Assembly (NCBI GenBank): GCA_963725655.1
Contig: CAVRYY010000003.1
Span: 372,001 to 436,000 of the forward strand
Direction of reading: 5' to 3'
Origin: CAVRXT01 sp963725655
Lineage (GTDB): Bacteria; Acidobacteriota; Terriglobia; Acidiferrales; UBA7541
Length of the DNA: 64,000 bases
Part shown: piece after piece, positions 17,440 through 26,026 of the stretch
Position numbering within the stretch: position 1 is the stretch's first letter
Layout of the letters: every line of letters starts with the position of its first letter
Position numbers and translations under genes: made by a program
Notes under the pieces: generated by a model
Databases searched by the model: none
Seen by the model: only the letters and a program-made list of their open reading frames with translations
Told to the model about the DNA's origin: nothing

Positions 17440-18189
17440 CTAGAAAATCAAATCACCCTGACCGATTTGCCGAGGAATAAAGCCCTTCTCGAGTTGCTCG
17501 AGAGCAACGTCGATGTGGCGCTGTCCGCCGCGCAGGGTAAACAGACCGTGCCCCGGAAACAGTCCCTCGATCCCTAGATTGCTTAGCTTTCGCAAGTCGG
17601 CCCGGTAGCCACTCATTCCCGAACCCTCGGCATTGATTACGCCCAGTACTCCACCGTAGAAAATCACGTCGGCAGAAAACAGAGCGGGCTTTCCACCGAT
17701 TTCGGTGAGGAAACATGAGGAGTCCTCACTATGGCCGCGCACCCGAATCACTTTCCAGGGCAAGCCCCCCGCTTCGAATTGCTCGCCGTCGCTAAATGAC
17801 TGGTTGATCTCGCATGGGGTAAGACGGAAATCCGCGGGATAGACGCCTTGACTGCGAGCCAGCCGCAACCCACTGGCCTCTTCGTCGGCTTGTTCAAGAA
17901 TCCGACGCGTATATTCGGTGGTGATGACCCTGCAATTGGTCTTCGAGTGAATGGAAGCAGCGCCGCCACAGTGATCGAGATGCCCGTGTGTTACCAACAA
18001 GGTTTCCACATCGTCCGCGCCGAAGTCCGAGCGGAGATTTGCCAGCAGAGCGTCGGTGTGAGTGCCCGCGCCGGAGTCTAGCAGCACGATGCCGGCGGGA
18101 CCACGAATCGCGTAAACGTGGCAGTCGGAGGGACCGGAGATTCCATATTGGAAGCTAGCCACGAGGGCGAGAGATGAAGTAACGCGCAT
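17440..18189 (-). CDS. Metallo-beta-lactamase-fold hydrolase
   Basis: 249 aa from the ATG at 18189; an in-frame TTG at 18237 would add 16 residues. The binuclear zinc site is complete: THGHLDHCGG (HxHxDH, about residue 67), RGHSEDSS (His, about 150), FSADVIFYG (bridging Asp, about 170) and FPGHGLFT (His, about 215). The glyoxalase-II-like family hydrolyses thioesters, lactones or phosphodiesters. It is cytoplasmic. The gene is 69 nt downstream of operator copy 2, whose asymmetric flank points to this gene. Confidence 0.86.
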   Translation of the reverse strand: MRVTSSLALVASFQYGISGPSDCHVYAIRGPAGIVLLDSGAGTHTDALLANLRSDFGADDVETLLVTHGHLDHCGGAASIHSKTNCRVITTEYTRRILEQADEEASGLRLARSQGVYPADFRLTPCEINQSFSDGEQFEAGGLPWKVIRVRGHSEDSSCFLTEIGGKPALFSADVIFYGGVLGVINAEGSGMSGYRADLRKLSNLGIEGLFPGHGLFTLRGGQRHIDVALEQLEKGFIPRQIGQGDLIF

Positions 18190-18258
18190 GACGAGCCGGT
18201 GCCCTTTGAGGGGAAGAAGATTATCCCGACTGGACAAAATAGCACAGGGCCGTTATTC

Positions 18259-18273
18259 TGTCGACCGTCGACA
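18259..18273 (-). promoter_or_regulatory. GntR-type operator, copy 2 (perfect palindrome)
   Basis: TGTCGAC-C-GTCGACA, perfect 7+1+7, extended by one pair to CTGTCGAC / GTCGACAG. On the minus strand it is followed by GAATAA, similar to the GATAA after other copies. It lies between the divergent MBL and BNR genes. Confidence 0.75.
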
Positions 18274-18414
18274 GCCTGAAACGGGCAGGAAATGGCTCCC
18301 GAATCCTATTCTCTCCATTCGACACGTAATCCAATACGAACGTGCAGGTGCAGATGTGCTAGATACAGACGTCCCGCGTAGCGACGGACCCATGAACCTG
18401 GCCCCAACCAGCTG

Positions 18415-19524
18415 ATGAGCGCAACCATCACACTCGAGTCAACCGGATTAGTTTATCGGAATCCAGCGCCGCACCTGCGCAGTGTGGTGGCGTACCATCC
18501 GTCGTTAAGCATCGTTGCCGAACAAGAATTGATAGCCACCTTCGATATCGGCGAAGCGATCGAGTCGCTGGACTATCATACCGTACTCAGCCGATCGCTG
18601 GACGGCGGCGCTACATGGGGACTCGAGGGGCCGCTGATCAAAGCGCCGCCGTTGCGGACTTCGCACACCGCGCGCACCAGCCGCGTGTCCGACGGGTCCC
18701 TGGTGGGCCTGGCGGCGATTTTTCATCGCGAGAATCCGGACGCGGGGCTGATTAATCGAGCGACTTTCGGGTTTGTGCCGATGGACATTTGCTTGATGCG
18801 TTCGTTCGATGCCGGGAGAACCTGGACGCCGCCCCGGCAGCTAAAGCTTCCGCTCGTCGGGCCTTCCTGGGAAATCTGCCACTCCATTCTCGAGTTGCGC
18901 AGCGGACGCTGGCTGCTTCCCACAGCGACATGGAGGGGATGGAATGGCGAAAATCCGTCGGGTGAGCAGACCGTGGCGTTTATCAGCGATGATCGCGGAG
19001 AATCCTGGGGCAAGTTCGGGCGAATTTTCGACGGGCGCGAAGATCGGCGCTCGCGACTCGAAGTATCGGTGGTCGAACTTCCCGATGGCCGGATCTTAGC
19101 TGTCGGCTGGGTGCACGATGCCAAGACATGCACGAATTTCCCAACGGAATACTGCCTCAGCAACGACAACGCGGAAAATTTCAGCGCACCTTTGCAGACT
19201 GGATTCGAGGCGGAAACATGCAAGTTGATGGTCCTGAGTGACGGGCGGATTTTTTGCGCATATCGGCGGACGGACCGGCCCGGATTGTGGGGAAGACTCG
19301 CGGAAATCCGGGGCTCGCGGTGGGTTGACTTAGCGGAAGAGCCGCTGTGGGAAGGCGCGGGCGGCGTCACCACCTCAGCCGGAAATTCGGCGGACGGGCT
19401 TAGCTCGCTGAAATTTGGTTACCCGAGTCTGCAGGAACTTGGGAGCGGAGAAGTGCTACTACTGTTTTGGTGCCAGGAATCATGCGTGACGAACATTCGC
19501 TGGATGAAAATCAAAGTCCGGTGA
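18415..19524 (+). CDS. BNR/Asp-box sialidase-like beta-propeller
   Basis: 369 aa, cytoplasmic. Asp boxes SLDGGATW, SFDAGRTW and SDDRGESW and a worn fourth, SNDNAENF, mark the propeller. It is a distant homologue of the BNR protein at 13435-14541 and keeps the same C-terminal layout, SLKFGYPSLQELGSGEVLLLFW against SLRFGQPSLLHL. Two such proteins in one island suggest heteromeric or sequential action. Glycan hydrolysis in the cytosol would need an importer; a symporter and a TonB receptor are encoded nearby. The catalytic Arg/Tyr/Glu set is not assigned. Confidence 0.82.
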   Translation: MSATITLESTGLVYRNPAPHLRSVVAYHPSLSIVAEQELIATFDIGEAIESLDYHTVLSRSLDGGATWGLEGPLIKAPPLRTSHTARTSRVSDGSLVGLAAIFHRENPDAGLINRATFGFVPMDICLMRSFDAGRTWTPPRQLKLPLVGPSWEICHSILELRSGRWLLPTATWRGWNGENPSGEQTVAFISDDRGESWGKFGRIFDGREDRRSRLEVSVVELPDGRILAVGWVHDAKTCTNFPTEYCLSNDNAENFSAPLQTGFEAETCKLMVLSDGRIFCAYRRTDRPGLWGRLAEIRGSRWVDLAEEPLWEGAGGVTTSAGNSADGLSSLKFGYPSLQELGSGEVLLLFWCQESCVTNIRWMKIKVR

Positions 19525-19670
19525 AATTTTAAGACGGACGGCAGCAACAGGAGTGATCCAGGCGTCGAGTTCGGCGGCAACGTAAGTTCAACCTTGGTGT
19601 TGAGGTTTAAGATGACGACACCGTGCAACGAAGCAGGCGGCGAAAAATTCCGAGTAGATTTGAGGAATCA

Positions 19671-20594
19671 ATGACGGACAAAAGGCTTAGAGGCGCGGTT
19701 CCACCCATTGGCACCCCCCTCACCACCGGCGATCGCGTGGATGAGGCCGGTCTTCGGCGGTTAACGCAGTACCTGTTGCAGGCGGGAGTCGCGGGCATCC
19801 TGGCGAACGGAACGATGGGCGGGTTCGCATTTTTGACCGACGAAGAGCAGCTTCGGGCGGTTTCGATCATCGTCGACGAGGTGAACGGCGCGATCCCGGT
19901 GATCGGAGGCGTGGGCGAAACGAGCACCAGCCGCGCGATTCGAAAAGCGAAGCAAATCAGCGAATGCGGCGTCTCCCATTTGTCAGTCCTGTCCCCTTAC
20001 TATTTCTTTGCCACCCAGCCGCACCTGATCGCCTTCTTCTCGGAGGTGGCCTCCGCGGTCGACTTGCCGATTTTCCTTTACGACAATCCGGTGATGACCA
20101 AGAATTCGATTCATCCGGAGACGGTGGCGGAATTGCGGCGCACCATCCCCAGAATTGTGGGGATCAAGGTAAGCAATCAGGACTGCGTGAACTTACAGTC
20201 GTTGCTGGATCTGATGCGCGGAGATGACGAATTTTCGGTACTTACCGGCAGCGAGTTTCTCATTGTGGTCGGGTTGCAGATGGGGTGCTCGGGATTCATC
20301 GGCGGGCTGCATAATCTTTGCCCACATCTTGCCGTCGCTCTCTACAATGCATTCACGGAAGGGCGCATCGATGAGGCCAGAAAACTCCAGCGGGACATCA
20401 TTCAAGCCTGGCAAATCTTCAAATATGGAAGTATTTGGGGGGCGTTTGACGAAGCGTTGCGGTACCTGAAGATCGCCGAGCGCGCCACTGGAGCTCCGTA
20501 CATCTCCAGCCTGACCAGTGAGGAAACACTCAAGGTGCACGAGATCATGGATCGGTACGTTATTCCTTACGTCGTCCCGCCGCTGAAGCCATAG
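19671..20594 (+). CDS. DapA/NanA-family (dihydrodipicolinate synthase-like) aldolase
   Basis: 307 aa from MTDKRLRG, with TGAGGA before the ATG. Class I aldolase residues are in place: NGTMGGFAFLTDEE (about 46), Tyr137 in LPIFLYDNP and the Schiff-base Lys166 in IVGIKVSNQD. The family includes N-acetylneuraminate lyase, KDG aldolase and many pyruvate-forming lyases; GTMGGF in place of the GTTGE of true DapA argues against lysine synthesis. With the HpaI-type aldolase it gives the island two retro-aldol enzymes. Its 3' end overlaps the convergent GntR gene by 35 nt. Confidence 0.88.
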   Translation: MTDKRLRGAVPPIGTPLTTGDRVDEAGLRRLTQYLLQAGVAGILANGTMGGFAFLTDEEQLRAVSIIVDEVNGAIPVIGGVGETSTSRAIRKAKQISECGVSHLSVLSPYYFFATQPHLIAFFSEVASAVDLPIFLYDNPVMTKNSIHPETVAELRRTIPRIVGIKVSNQDCVNLQSLLDLMRGDDEFSVLTGSEFLIVVGLQMGCSGFIGGLHNLCPHLAVALYNAFTEGRIDEARKLQRDIIQAWQIFKYGSIWGAFDEALRYLKIAERATGAPYISSLTSEETLKVHEIMDRYVIPYVVPPLKP

Positions 20595-21285
20595 GCACCG
20601 ACTCGACCTTTGGCCACAAGCTGGAATAGCGCGCAGGTTCGGGCCAGCGCCGCGAAAGGTGCGCCATCATAACCGCTTCCGCAGTCTGCTCTGACTTTCC
20701 GACCACAAAATCGAACATCGGCCGGTGGGTATCGAGCACGAAGCTCTGCGTTTCCGTTTGAACGAAGGTGACCATGCGATGGGCGAAGAGCGGAGCGGTG
20801 AGGCTGGTGAGGGTCTTTTCGAGGTATTCGTTTCCCGTGGAGCTCCAGATAGTGCGATGGAATTCCACATCCAGACGCACCGACTCATTGGTGGGAGCGG
20901 GTTTGGCGTCTTCAATTTGCTTCATGAGCTGGCCGAGTTTCTTTACTTTTTGCGGGGTGATGTAAGTCCGGGCGAGGCGCAGAGCCTCCGATTCCAAAAC
21001 CAGGCGCAGGCTATTAATCTTCTGTACATCATCTTTCCCCAAACTGACCACAAACATACCCCGCCGCGGGATGTTCAGCACCAATCCCTGTTCCTGCAAT
21101 TGCTGAAGCGCTTCGCGAATGGGCGCCCGGCTGATTCGAAGCTGTTGGGATAGCGAACTTTCATTCAGCCGCTCGCCGGGTTTGATTTTCCCGGACATGA
21201 TTCGGTCAGTGAGTAGTTCGACGGCTTGGTCTTTGAAGCTGGCGTGACCGCGGATCGGACTAAATAGCGCCTCTGCCTTGCCCAT
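20560..21285 (-). CDS. FCD-domain GntR (FadR subfamily) regulator, probable island regulator
   Basis: 241 aa, with AGGAG nine bases before the ATG. Winged HTH at about 15-85: DRIMSGKIKPGERLNESSLS, then the recognition helix SRAPIREALQQL and the wing IPRRGMFVV. The FCD ligand domain (about 90-230) has the metal-binding set Asp/His in DVEFHRTIW (about 140) and a late His in LDTHRPMF; carboxylate ligands are usual for this family. A copy of the island palindrome (21298-21312) lies 13 nt upstream, running into the Shine-Dalgarno region, so autoregulation is likely. All six such sites lie within 7 kb of this gene. Confidence 0.9.
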   Translation of the reverse strand: MGKAEALFSPIRGHASFKDQAVELLTDRIMSGKIKPGERLNESSLSQQLRISRAPIREALQQLQEQGLVLNIPRRGMFVVSLGKDDVQKINSLRLVLESEALRLARTYITPQKVKKLGQLMKQIEDAKPAPTNESVRLDVEFHRTIWSSTGNEYLEKTLTSLTAPLFAHRMVTFVQTETQSFVLDTHRPMFDFVVGKSEQTAEAVMMAHLSRRWPEPARYSSLWPKVESVPMASAAGRRKE

Positions 21286-21297
21286 CGCTGTCGCTCC

Positions 21298-21312
21298 TGT
21301 ACACTGCCGACA
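21298..21312 (-). promoter_or_regulatory. GntR-type operator, copy 3 (autoregulatory)
   Basis: On the minus strand TGTCGGC-A-GTGTACA, with two mismatches to the consensus in the distal half-site. It sits 13-27 nt before the GntR start codon; the repressor would block both transcription and the ribosome site. It is also 63 nt upstream of the divergent esterase gene. Confidence 0.6.
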
Positions 21313-21374
21313 GCATAAGTCTTGGATCGTGAGGCGTCAACGTCGCCACAAAGATGCCGTCAGACGGAGCCGAA

Positions 21375-22982
21375 ATGGTGAGCCGGATCGTTGATTCTTT
21401 CCAAAGGTCGATCGCCGTGGCCGCGTTGTTCTTGTGTTCGTCGACCATTGCTCGCGCGGCAACCGATAAATGCGAGGAACTCGCGAAGCTGACGTTGGCC
21501 GACGCGGCGATCGGCGTTGCGGAAACAGCCTCGCCGGGCTCGTTCGTTCCGGCCGACCACGCCGCCACCGATTCTGAATCTCAAGCGTTCAAGGGCATGC
21601 CCGCCTTTTGTCGTGTTGCGCTCGTTCTCCGCCCCAGCGCTGATTCCGGCATCAAGGTGGAAGTTTGGATGCCGGCGTCCGGCTGGAATGGAAAATTTCA
21701 AGCCCAGGGGAACGGCGGTTTTGCCGGGTCCATCGATTATTTCGCGATGGCCCTGGCGATTCGTGCGGGTTATGCGACGGCAGGGACGGATACGGGGCAC
21801 ACCGGAAGCGATACCGATGCGAGATGGGCGCTCGGGCATCCGGAGAAATTGATTGACTACGGTTATCGCGCAATCCATGAGATGACCGTGAAGGCGAAGG
21901 AGATTATCGCTGCTTACTATGGCAGGTCTCCCCGGGACTCGTATTTTTGCAGCTGTTCCAATGGAGGACGCGAAGCGCTGATGGAAGCGCAAAGATTTCC
22001 GACCGATTACAACGGGATTATTGCGGGGGCTTCTGCTAACAACTGGACTCATAACTTCGCGGCTTTTGCCTGGGATGCGCGGGCACTCACCGAAACCTCT
22101 GCGTCGACTATTCCGGCGTCAAAACTCGCAGCGATTGCTTCCGGCGTGTTGGCGGCGTGTGATGGCCAGGAAGGCGTTAAGGATCACCTCCTTAGCGATC
22201 CGAGGAGTTGCCGATTCGATCCGGAGGTGCTGCGGTGCGGAGAAACAGAAAACGATCGCTGTCTGACCCAGCCTCAGATCGGCGCATTGAAGAAAATCTA
22301 TGCCGGCGCAAAGACGTCGGATGGCCAGCAACTCTACCCAGGATTCGAGCCGGGTGGCGAGTTGGGTCCGGCAGGCTGGGAACATTGGCTGCTGGGGAAA
22401 CCGGGCGGCCGGCAATTGGAATATGCCAATTCCTACTACGAGAATCTAGTTCTGGGCGATCCCAACTGGGATTACCGAACGATGGATTTTGATCGCGACA
22501 CAAAACTTGCGGACCAGCGTACTGGCACAATTCTTAATGCCACTGACCCAAACCTCGATGCTTTCCGCAAGGCTGGGGGAAAGCTGATCATGTACCACGG
22601 CTGGAGTGATGGCGCTATCGCTCCCCAAAACACGATCGATTACTACGAGAACGTGGTCGCGCGAATGGGACGAAGAACCAAAGGTTTTCTACGGTTGTAC
22701 ATGGTGCCGGGAATGCAGCACTGTGAGGGCGGCGCCGGGGCGGTAACTTTTGGTCAACTCGACGATGAGACACCCGATCCGGAACATAGTATTTACGCCG
22801 CTGTCCAGGATTGGGTGGAGAAGGGCAAACTTCCGCGAAGGATCGTCGCCACAAAATATGAAAATGACTCGGGCCGGGGTTCGCGTGTTCTATTTACCCG
22901 ACCTCTCTGCGCGTACCCTAAGAAACCGATGTACCGTGGTTCGGGAGATGTGAACGACGCCAAGAACTTTTCGTGCCAGTAG
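21375..22982 (+). CDS. Secreted tannase/feruloyl esterase-family protein
   Basis: 535 aa from MVSRIVDS, with GGAG six bases upstream; an upstream ATG at 21354 is less likely. A Sec signal peptide ends at TIARA (about residue 28). The family's CS-D-HC arrangement is visible: CSCSNGGRE with the nucleophile Ser in CSxGG (about 195), the Asp in YHGWSDGAI (about 405) and GMQHCEGG with the His next to a Cys (about 445). Family members cleave gallate or hydroxycinnamate esters in the periplasm or outside. Here it could release an ester-linked carboxylate for uptake by the TonB receptor and symporter. Confidence 0.88.
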   Translation: MVSRIVDSFQRSIAVAALFLCSSTIARAATDKCEELAKLTLADAAIGVAETASPGSFVPADHAATDSESQAFKGMPAFCRVALVLRPSADSGIKVEVWMPASGWNGKFQAQGNGGFAGSIDYFAMALAIRAGYATAGTDTGHTGSDTDARWALGHPEKLIDYGYRAIHEMTVKAKEIIAAYYGRSPRDSYFCSCSNGGREALMEAQRFPTDYNGIIAGASANNWTHNFAAFAWDARALTETSASTIPASKLAAIASGVLAACDGQEGVKDHLLSDPRSCRFDPEVLRCGETENDRCLTQPQIGALKKIYAGAKTSDGQQLYPGFEPGGELGPAGWEHWLLGKPGGRQLEYANSYYENLVLGDPNWDYRTMDFDRDTKLADQRTGTILNATDPNLDAFRKAGGKLIMYHGWSDGAIAPQNTIDYYENVVARMGRRTKGFLRLYMVPGMQHCEGGAGAVTFGQLDDETPDPEHSIYAAVQDWVEKGKLPRRIVATKYENDSGRGSRVLFTRPLCAYPKKPMYRGSGDVNDAKNFSCQ

Positions 22983-23019
22983 CGATCCTTTCGGAGAACG
23001 ACAACCCCCTGAATGAAAC

Positions 23020-24090
23020 TCAGAATGGATCTACCAGTTGGCCGGCGGCATCGAGCCGTACCAGCCGATTCTGGCTGGAGGCGAATTCCGCCCATGGCTT
23101 CAAATCGTGCTTTGGCTGCACTTGAGGGTTGGCTGCGAATTCAGGCCAATAGCCTTTGCAGTAGGCTTCGATCGAAGCAGCGCCGGTGTATCGAAGATCG
23201 TTGAGCGAATCCGCCGAGTTGGCCGCGCAGTGGGGCGTGAGGAGCACGTTGCTTAGCGCGCGCAACGGACTCGATGCTGGCAACGGCTCGACCTCGGCTA
23301 CGTCCAGTGCCGCACCGGCAATCCTCTTGCCGGTCAGGGCGACGACCAAGGCGGCCTCGTCGATCACCGGCCCGCGGCTCGTGTTCACCAGGAAGCTGGT
23401 CGGCTTCATCAAATCCAGCAGCCGCGATCCGATCAAGTGACGCGTCTCTTTGGTGAGCGGAGTATGGACGGAGATGAAGTCGGATTCCCCGAACAGAGTT
23501 TCCATGCTTACCAGCGCGGCACCGTGAGCTTTCGCGGTTTGCTCGTCGATGAACGGATCGTGAGTCAAAATCGTCATGCCGAATCCACTCATCTTCTGCG
23601 CCACCAGACGAGCAATCCTGCCAAAGCCGACGAGGCCCAAGACCCGGTTCCTGGTTCGACGGAGTGGCGGAATGAGAGGCAGACCGGCCCAGCCGGCGCG
23701 ATGGACGTGATCGTTGAATTGCACCACTTTGCGGGCCAAACACAGTATCAGTGCGACCGCGTGATCGGACACTTCCTCCACGCAGAAGTACGGAGCATGG
23801 CAGACGATGATTCCGCGTTCGGTGGCCGCGGCAACGTCGACGTTATCGAGCCCCACGCTGTACTTGACGATCAGGCGGCAATCGTTCAGACCACTAATTA
23901 CCGTCGCTGATAAGGGCGTGTATGGATGCTCGAGCAGCACCACTTCGCAACCGGCGCAAGCCTGAATAATTTCGGGTTCCGTGTGGAGAGTAGTCAAGAT
24001 GAGGGAGGAGCCCAAAGAGCGGACGAGGCGATCCTCAAAGTCATAACCTCGAATAGGTTGGAAGTAGCTATCGATGTTGATGATTTTCAT
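23020..24090 (-). CDS. D-isomer-specific 2-hydroxyacid dehydrogenase
   Basis: 356 aa from MKIINIDS; the frame extends upstream through the operator, which argues for this start. NAD-binding motif LVGFGRIARLVAQ (about 160), the catalytic Arg in NTSRGPVID (about 245), the Glu in LDVAEVEP (about 275) and the His in LTPHCAANS (about 295) form the R-E-H triad of phosphoglycerate dehydrogenase-like enzymes. It reduces or oxidises a 2-oxo/2-hydroxy acid. It is divergent from the symporter gene; operator copy 4 ends 20 nt before its ATG. Confidence 0.88.
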   Translation of the reverse strand: MKIINIDSYFQPIRGYDFEDRLVRSLGSSLILTTLHTEPEIIQACAGCEVVLLEHPYTPLSATVISGLNDCRLIVKYSVGLDNVDVAAATERGIIVCHAPYFCVEEVSDHAVALILCLARKVVQFNDHVHRAGWAGLPLIPPLRRTRNRVLGLVGFGRIARLVAQKMSGFGMTILTHDPFIDEQTAKAHGAALVSMETLFGESDFISVHTPLTKETRHLIGSRLLDLMKPTSFLVNTSRGPVIDEAALVVALTGKRIAGAALDVAEVEPLPASSPLRALSNVLLTPHCAANSADSLNDLRYTGAASIEAYCKGYWPEFAANPQVQPKHDLKPWAEFASSQNRLVRLDAAGQLVDPF

Positions 24091-24109
24091 GTGATTTCGG
24101 GGGCTTATC

Positions 24110-24124
24110 TGTCGACTGCCGACA
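24110..24124 (-). promoter_or_regulatory. GntR-type operator, copy 4
   Basis: On the minus strand TGTCGGC-A-GTCGACA, one mismatch from a perfect palindrome. With its flanks, 21 bases (CTGTCGGC through GACAGATAA) are identical to copy 6 upstream of the TonB receptor gene. GATAAG right after it may serve as the -10 of the dehydrogenase promoter. Confidence 0.75.
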
Positions 24125-24374
24125 GATATAGAACTACCTGCCTTTCCTTTCCGTGTCAATCGGTTCCGTGGTTTTCATCGCTCTCGGTCGCTACCCAGCA
24201 GGCGCATGTGGATCGACAACCTGGGAGTATACTCACTGGCGGTTTCGGCCGGACGGTATGTTGGAACAACCTTGAAGCGACTAACCATCGCCTACCTTTT
24301 GCGGTGTACCTTGAAGCCAAGCGGGGAGCGAGTCCGAGAGTTGCGCGGGAGCAAAGGAGAAAGGGCCGACATTC

Positions 24375-24389
24375 TGTCGACAGTCGACT
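24375..24389 (+). promoter_or_regulatory. GntR-type operator, copy 5
   Basis: TGTCGAC-A-GTCGACT, one mismatch in the last base. It is 26 nt before the symporter ATG and overlaps where a -35 would lie for the TATAAC at 24400-24405, so a bound regulator would repress. Confidence 0.7.
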
Positions 24390-24414
24390 GATTTGATGCT
24401 ATAACGGGCCCCCT

Positions 24415-25923
24415 ATGCAGCACAGTTTCACGTTCGTATCCTGGCTAGTCCTCGGCGGCTACATCTTAACCGTCGCCACCGTGGGCAGTTTGTTCTATCG
24501 AAAGAAGTCTTCCGCCTCGGATTATTTCCTGGGCGGCCGCGCCATCGGCTTTATTCCCGTTGCCATTTCCCTGGTGGCCGCGGACATGAGCGCGATCAGC
24601 TATATGGGTGTTCCGGCCTGGGGTTTTGGCCACAACCTGGAATTGTTCCTGCAAACCGCCGTTTTTCTGCTGGTGGTCCCGATCGTGATGTATCTTTTCC
24701 TTCCGTTCTACTCACGGTTTCAGTTCTACACCGGGTACGAATACCTGGAACGACGGTTTGACCTGAAGACTCGCCTCCTGGGAAGCGCTCTATTTTTGTT
24801 GACGCGCGGCGGTCACGTGGCGATCGTGATTTATGCGCCGTCGATGGTGTTGTCGCTGCTCACGGGAGTCTCGCTGACGGCTTGCATTGTGGTGATGGGA
24901 ACGATCACCACGCTGTACACAACCTTGGGAGGTATGAAGGCGGTCATCTGGACCGACGTGCTGCAGTTCTCGATCCTTTTAACCGGGGTCATCACGGTTT
25001 TCTGGATGTCTCTCAGCCGGATACCGGGCCATCTTCATGGGTTTATGCAAGTAGCGGCAGCGAACGGGCGATTCCATACTTTCAATTGGACGACTAACCC
25101 CAATGACCTCACCAGTGTTTGGGCGATGGTCCTTGGCGGCGGAACTCTGATCCTTTCGACGATGGGAACGGACCAAGCATACTTGCAGCGATACTTCGCC
25201 ACGAAATCCCTGCGCGAAGGGCGCAAATCGGTTTTGCTCGATGGTCTGATCGTCGTGCCGGTGGGGTTTCTGCTATTCCTGCTAGGGACTGCCTTGTTTG
25301 TCTTCTACCAGTTCAATCCGAGCCACCTGGCTGGCCTCCCGAATGTCGACGTGATTCTGCCGTTCTTCGTGGTTCATGAGTTGCCTGCGGTGCTGTCGGG
25401 CTTCGTGATCGCCTCCATTTTTGCCGCTTCGATGGCGGTGATGAGCGCGGGGATAAACTCGTTGACTACGGTGACGGCGGTGGATTTTTACCAGCGACTA
25501 CTGCAGAAAGACAAGGCTGGTCCGCATATGGTCCTGGTGGGAAGATTGGGAACAGTTGGGTGGGGAATCGCCGCGACGATCGGAGCTCTCTTTGCAGGTC
25601 GTCTAGGACCGCTCACGAATGCGTTTAACAAGATCAACAGCTATTTGGGCGGACCCATTCTGGGTATCTTTCTGTTGGGAATGTTGACGCGCCGGGCCAA
25701 GGGCACAGCTACTGTTAGTGCGGCGTTCATCGGGGTGGCGACCGTTGCAGTCCTGGGATGGAAAACCGACTTCTCGTTTTATTATTTCTCGGTGGTCGGA
25801 GTGGTGGTCACCTTCATCGTTGGGTATTTGTTGAGCTTATTTGGCCCGGCGAACGACCCGGAAACGCTCCGCGGCCTGGTTCACGGCTTGAATCCTTTGG
25901 AAACAGACGTCCAACAGCAGTGA
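24415..25923 (+). CDS. Sodium/solute symporter (SSS family)
   Basis: 502 aa with about 13 predominantly hydrophobic segments from residue 9 to about 485. The SSS signature region STMGTDQAYLQRYFATKSLREGRKS (about 243-267, quoted in part as TDQAYLQRYFA) and the sodium-site helix ASIFAASMAVMSAGINSL (about 338) fit the SGLT/PutP fold. It is an inner-membrane importer for a small polar compound such as an amino acid, sugar, sialic acid or carboxylate. It is probably the uptake step of this island, given operator copy 5 at its promoter. The FMN dehydrogenase gene follows after 103 nt on the same strand. Confidence 0.9.
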   Translation: MQHSFTFVSWLVLGGYILTVATVGSLFYRKKSSASDYFLGGRAIGFIPVAISLVAADMSAISYMGVPAWGFGHNLELFLQTAVFLLVVPIVMYLFLPFYSRFQFYTGYEYLERRFDLKTRLLGSALFLLTRGGHVAIVIYAPSMVLSLLTGVSLTACIVVMGTITTLYTTLGGMKAVIWTDVLQFSILLTGVITVFWMSLSRIPGHLHGFMQVAAANGRFHTFNWTTNPNDLTSVWAMVLGGGTLILSTMGTDQAYLQRYFATKSLREGRKSVLLDGLIVVPVGFLLFLLGTALFVFYQFNPSHLAGLPNVDVILPFFVVHELPAVLSGFVIASIFAASMAVMSAGINSLTTVTAVDFYQRLLQKDKAGPHMVLVGRLGTVGWGIAATIGALFAGRLGPLTNAFNKINSYLGGPILGIFLLGMLTRRAKGTATVSAAFIGVATVAVLGWKTDFSFYYFSVVGVVVTFIVGYLLSLFGPANDPETLRGLVHGLNPLETDVQQQ

Positions 25924-26026
25924 CGCCCTGCGTGCGACCTGGAACGGAACGCTGGCCAGGCGCCCGCGGCCCGGTCGCGCTGCAGTTACGTTCGCTTAAG
26001 GCGCCTCGTTCCCACAGAATAATCGG

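Noticed and set aside
20560..20594. Overlap of the DapA-like and GntR genes as a sign of a wrong frame
   Set aside because: Both frames end with intact family C-termini; a 35-nt convergent overlap is acceptable.
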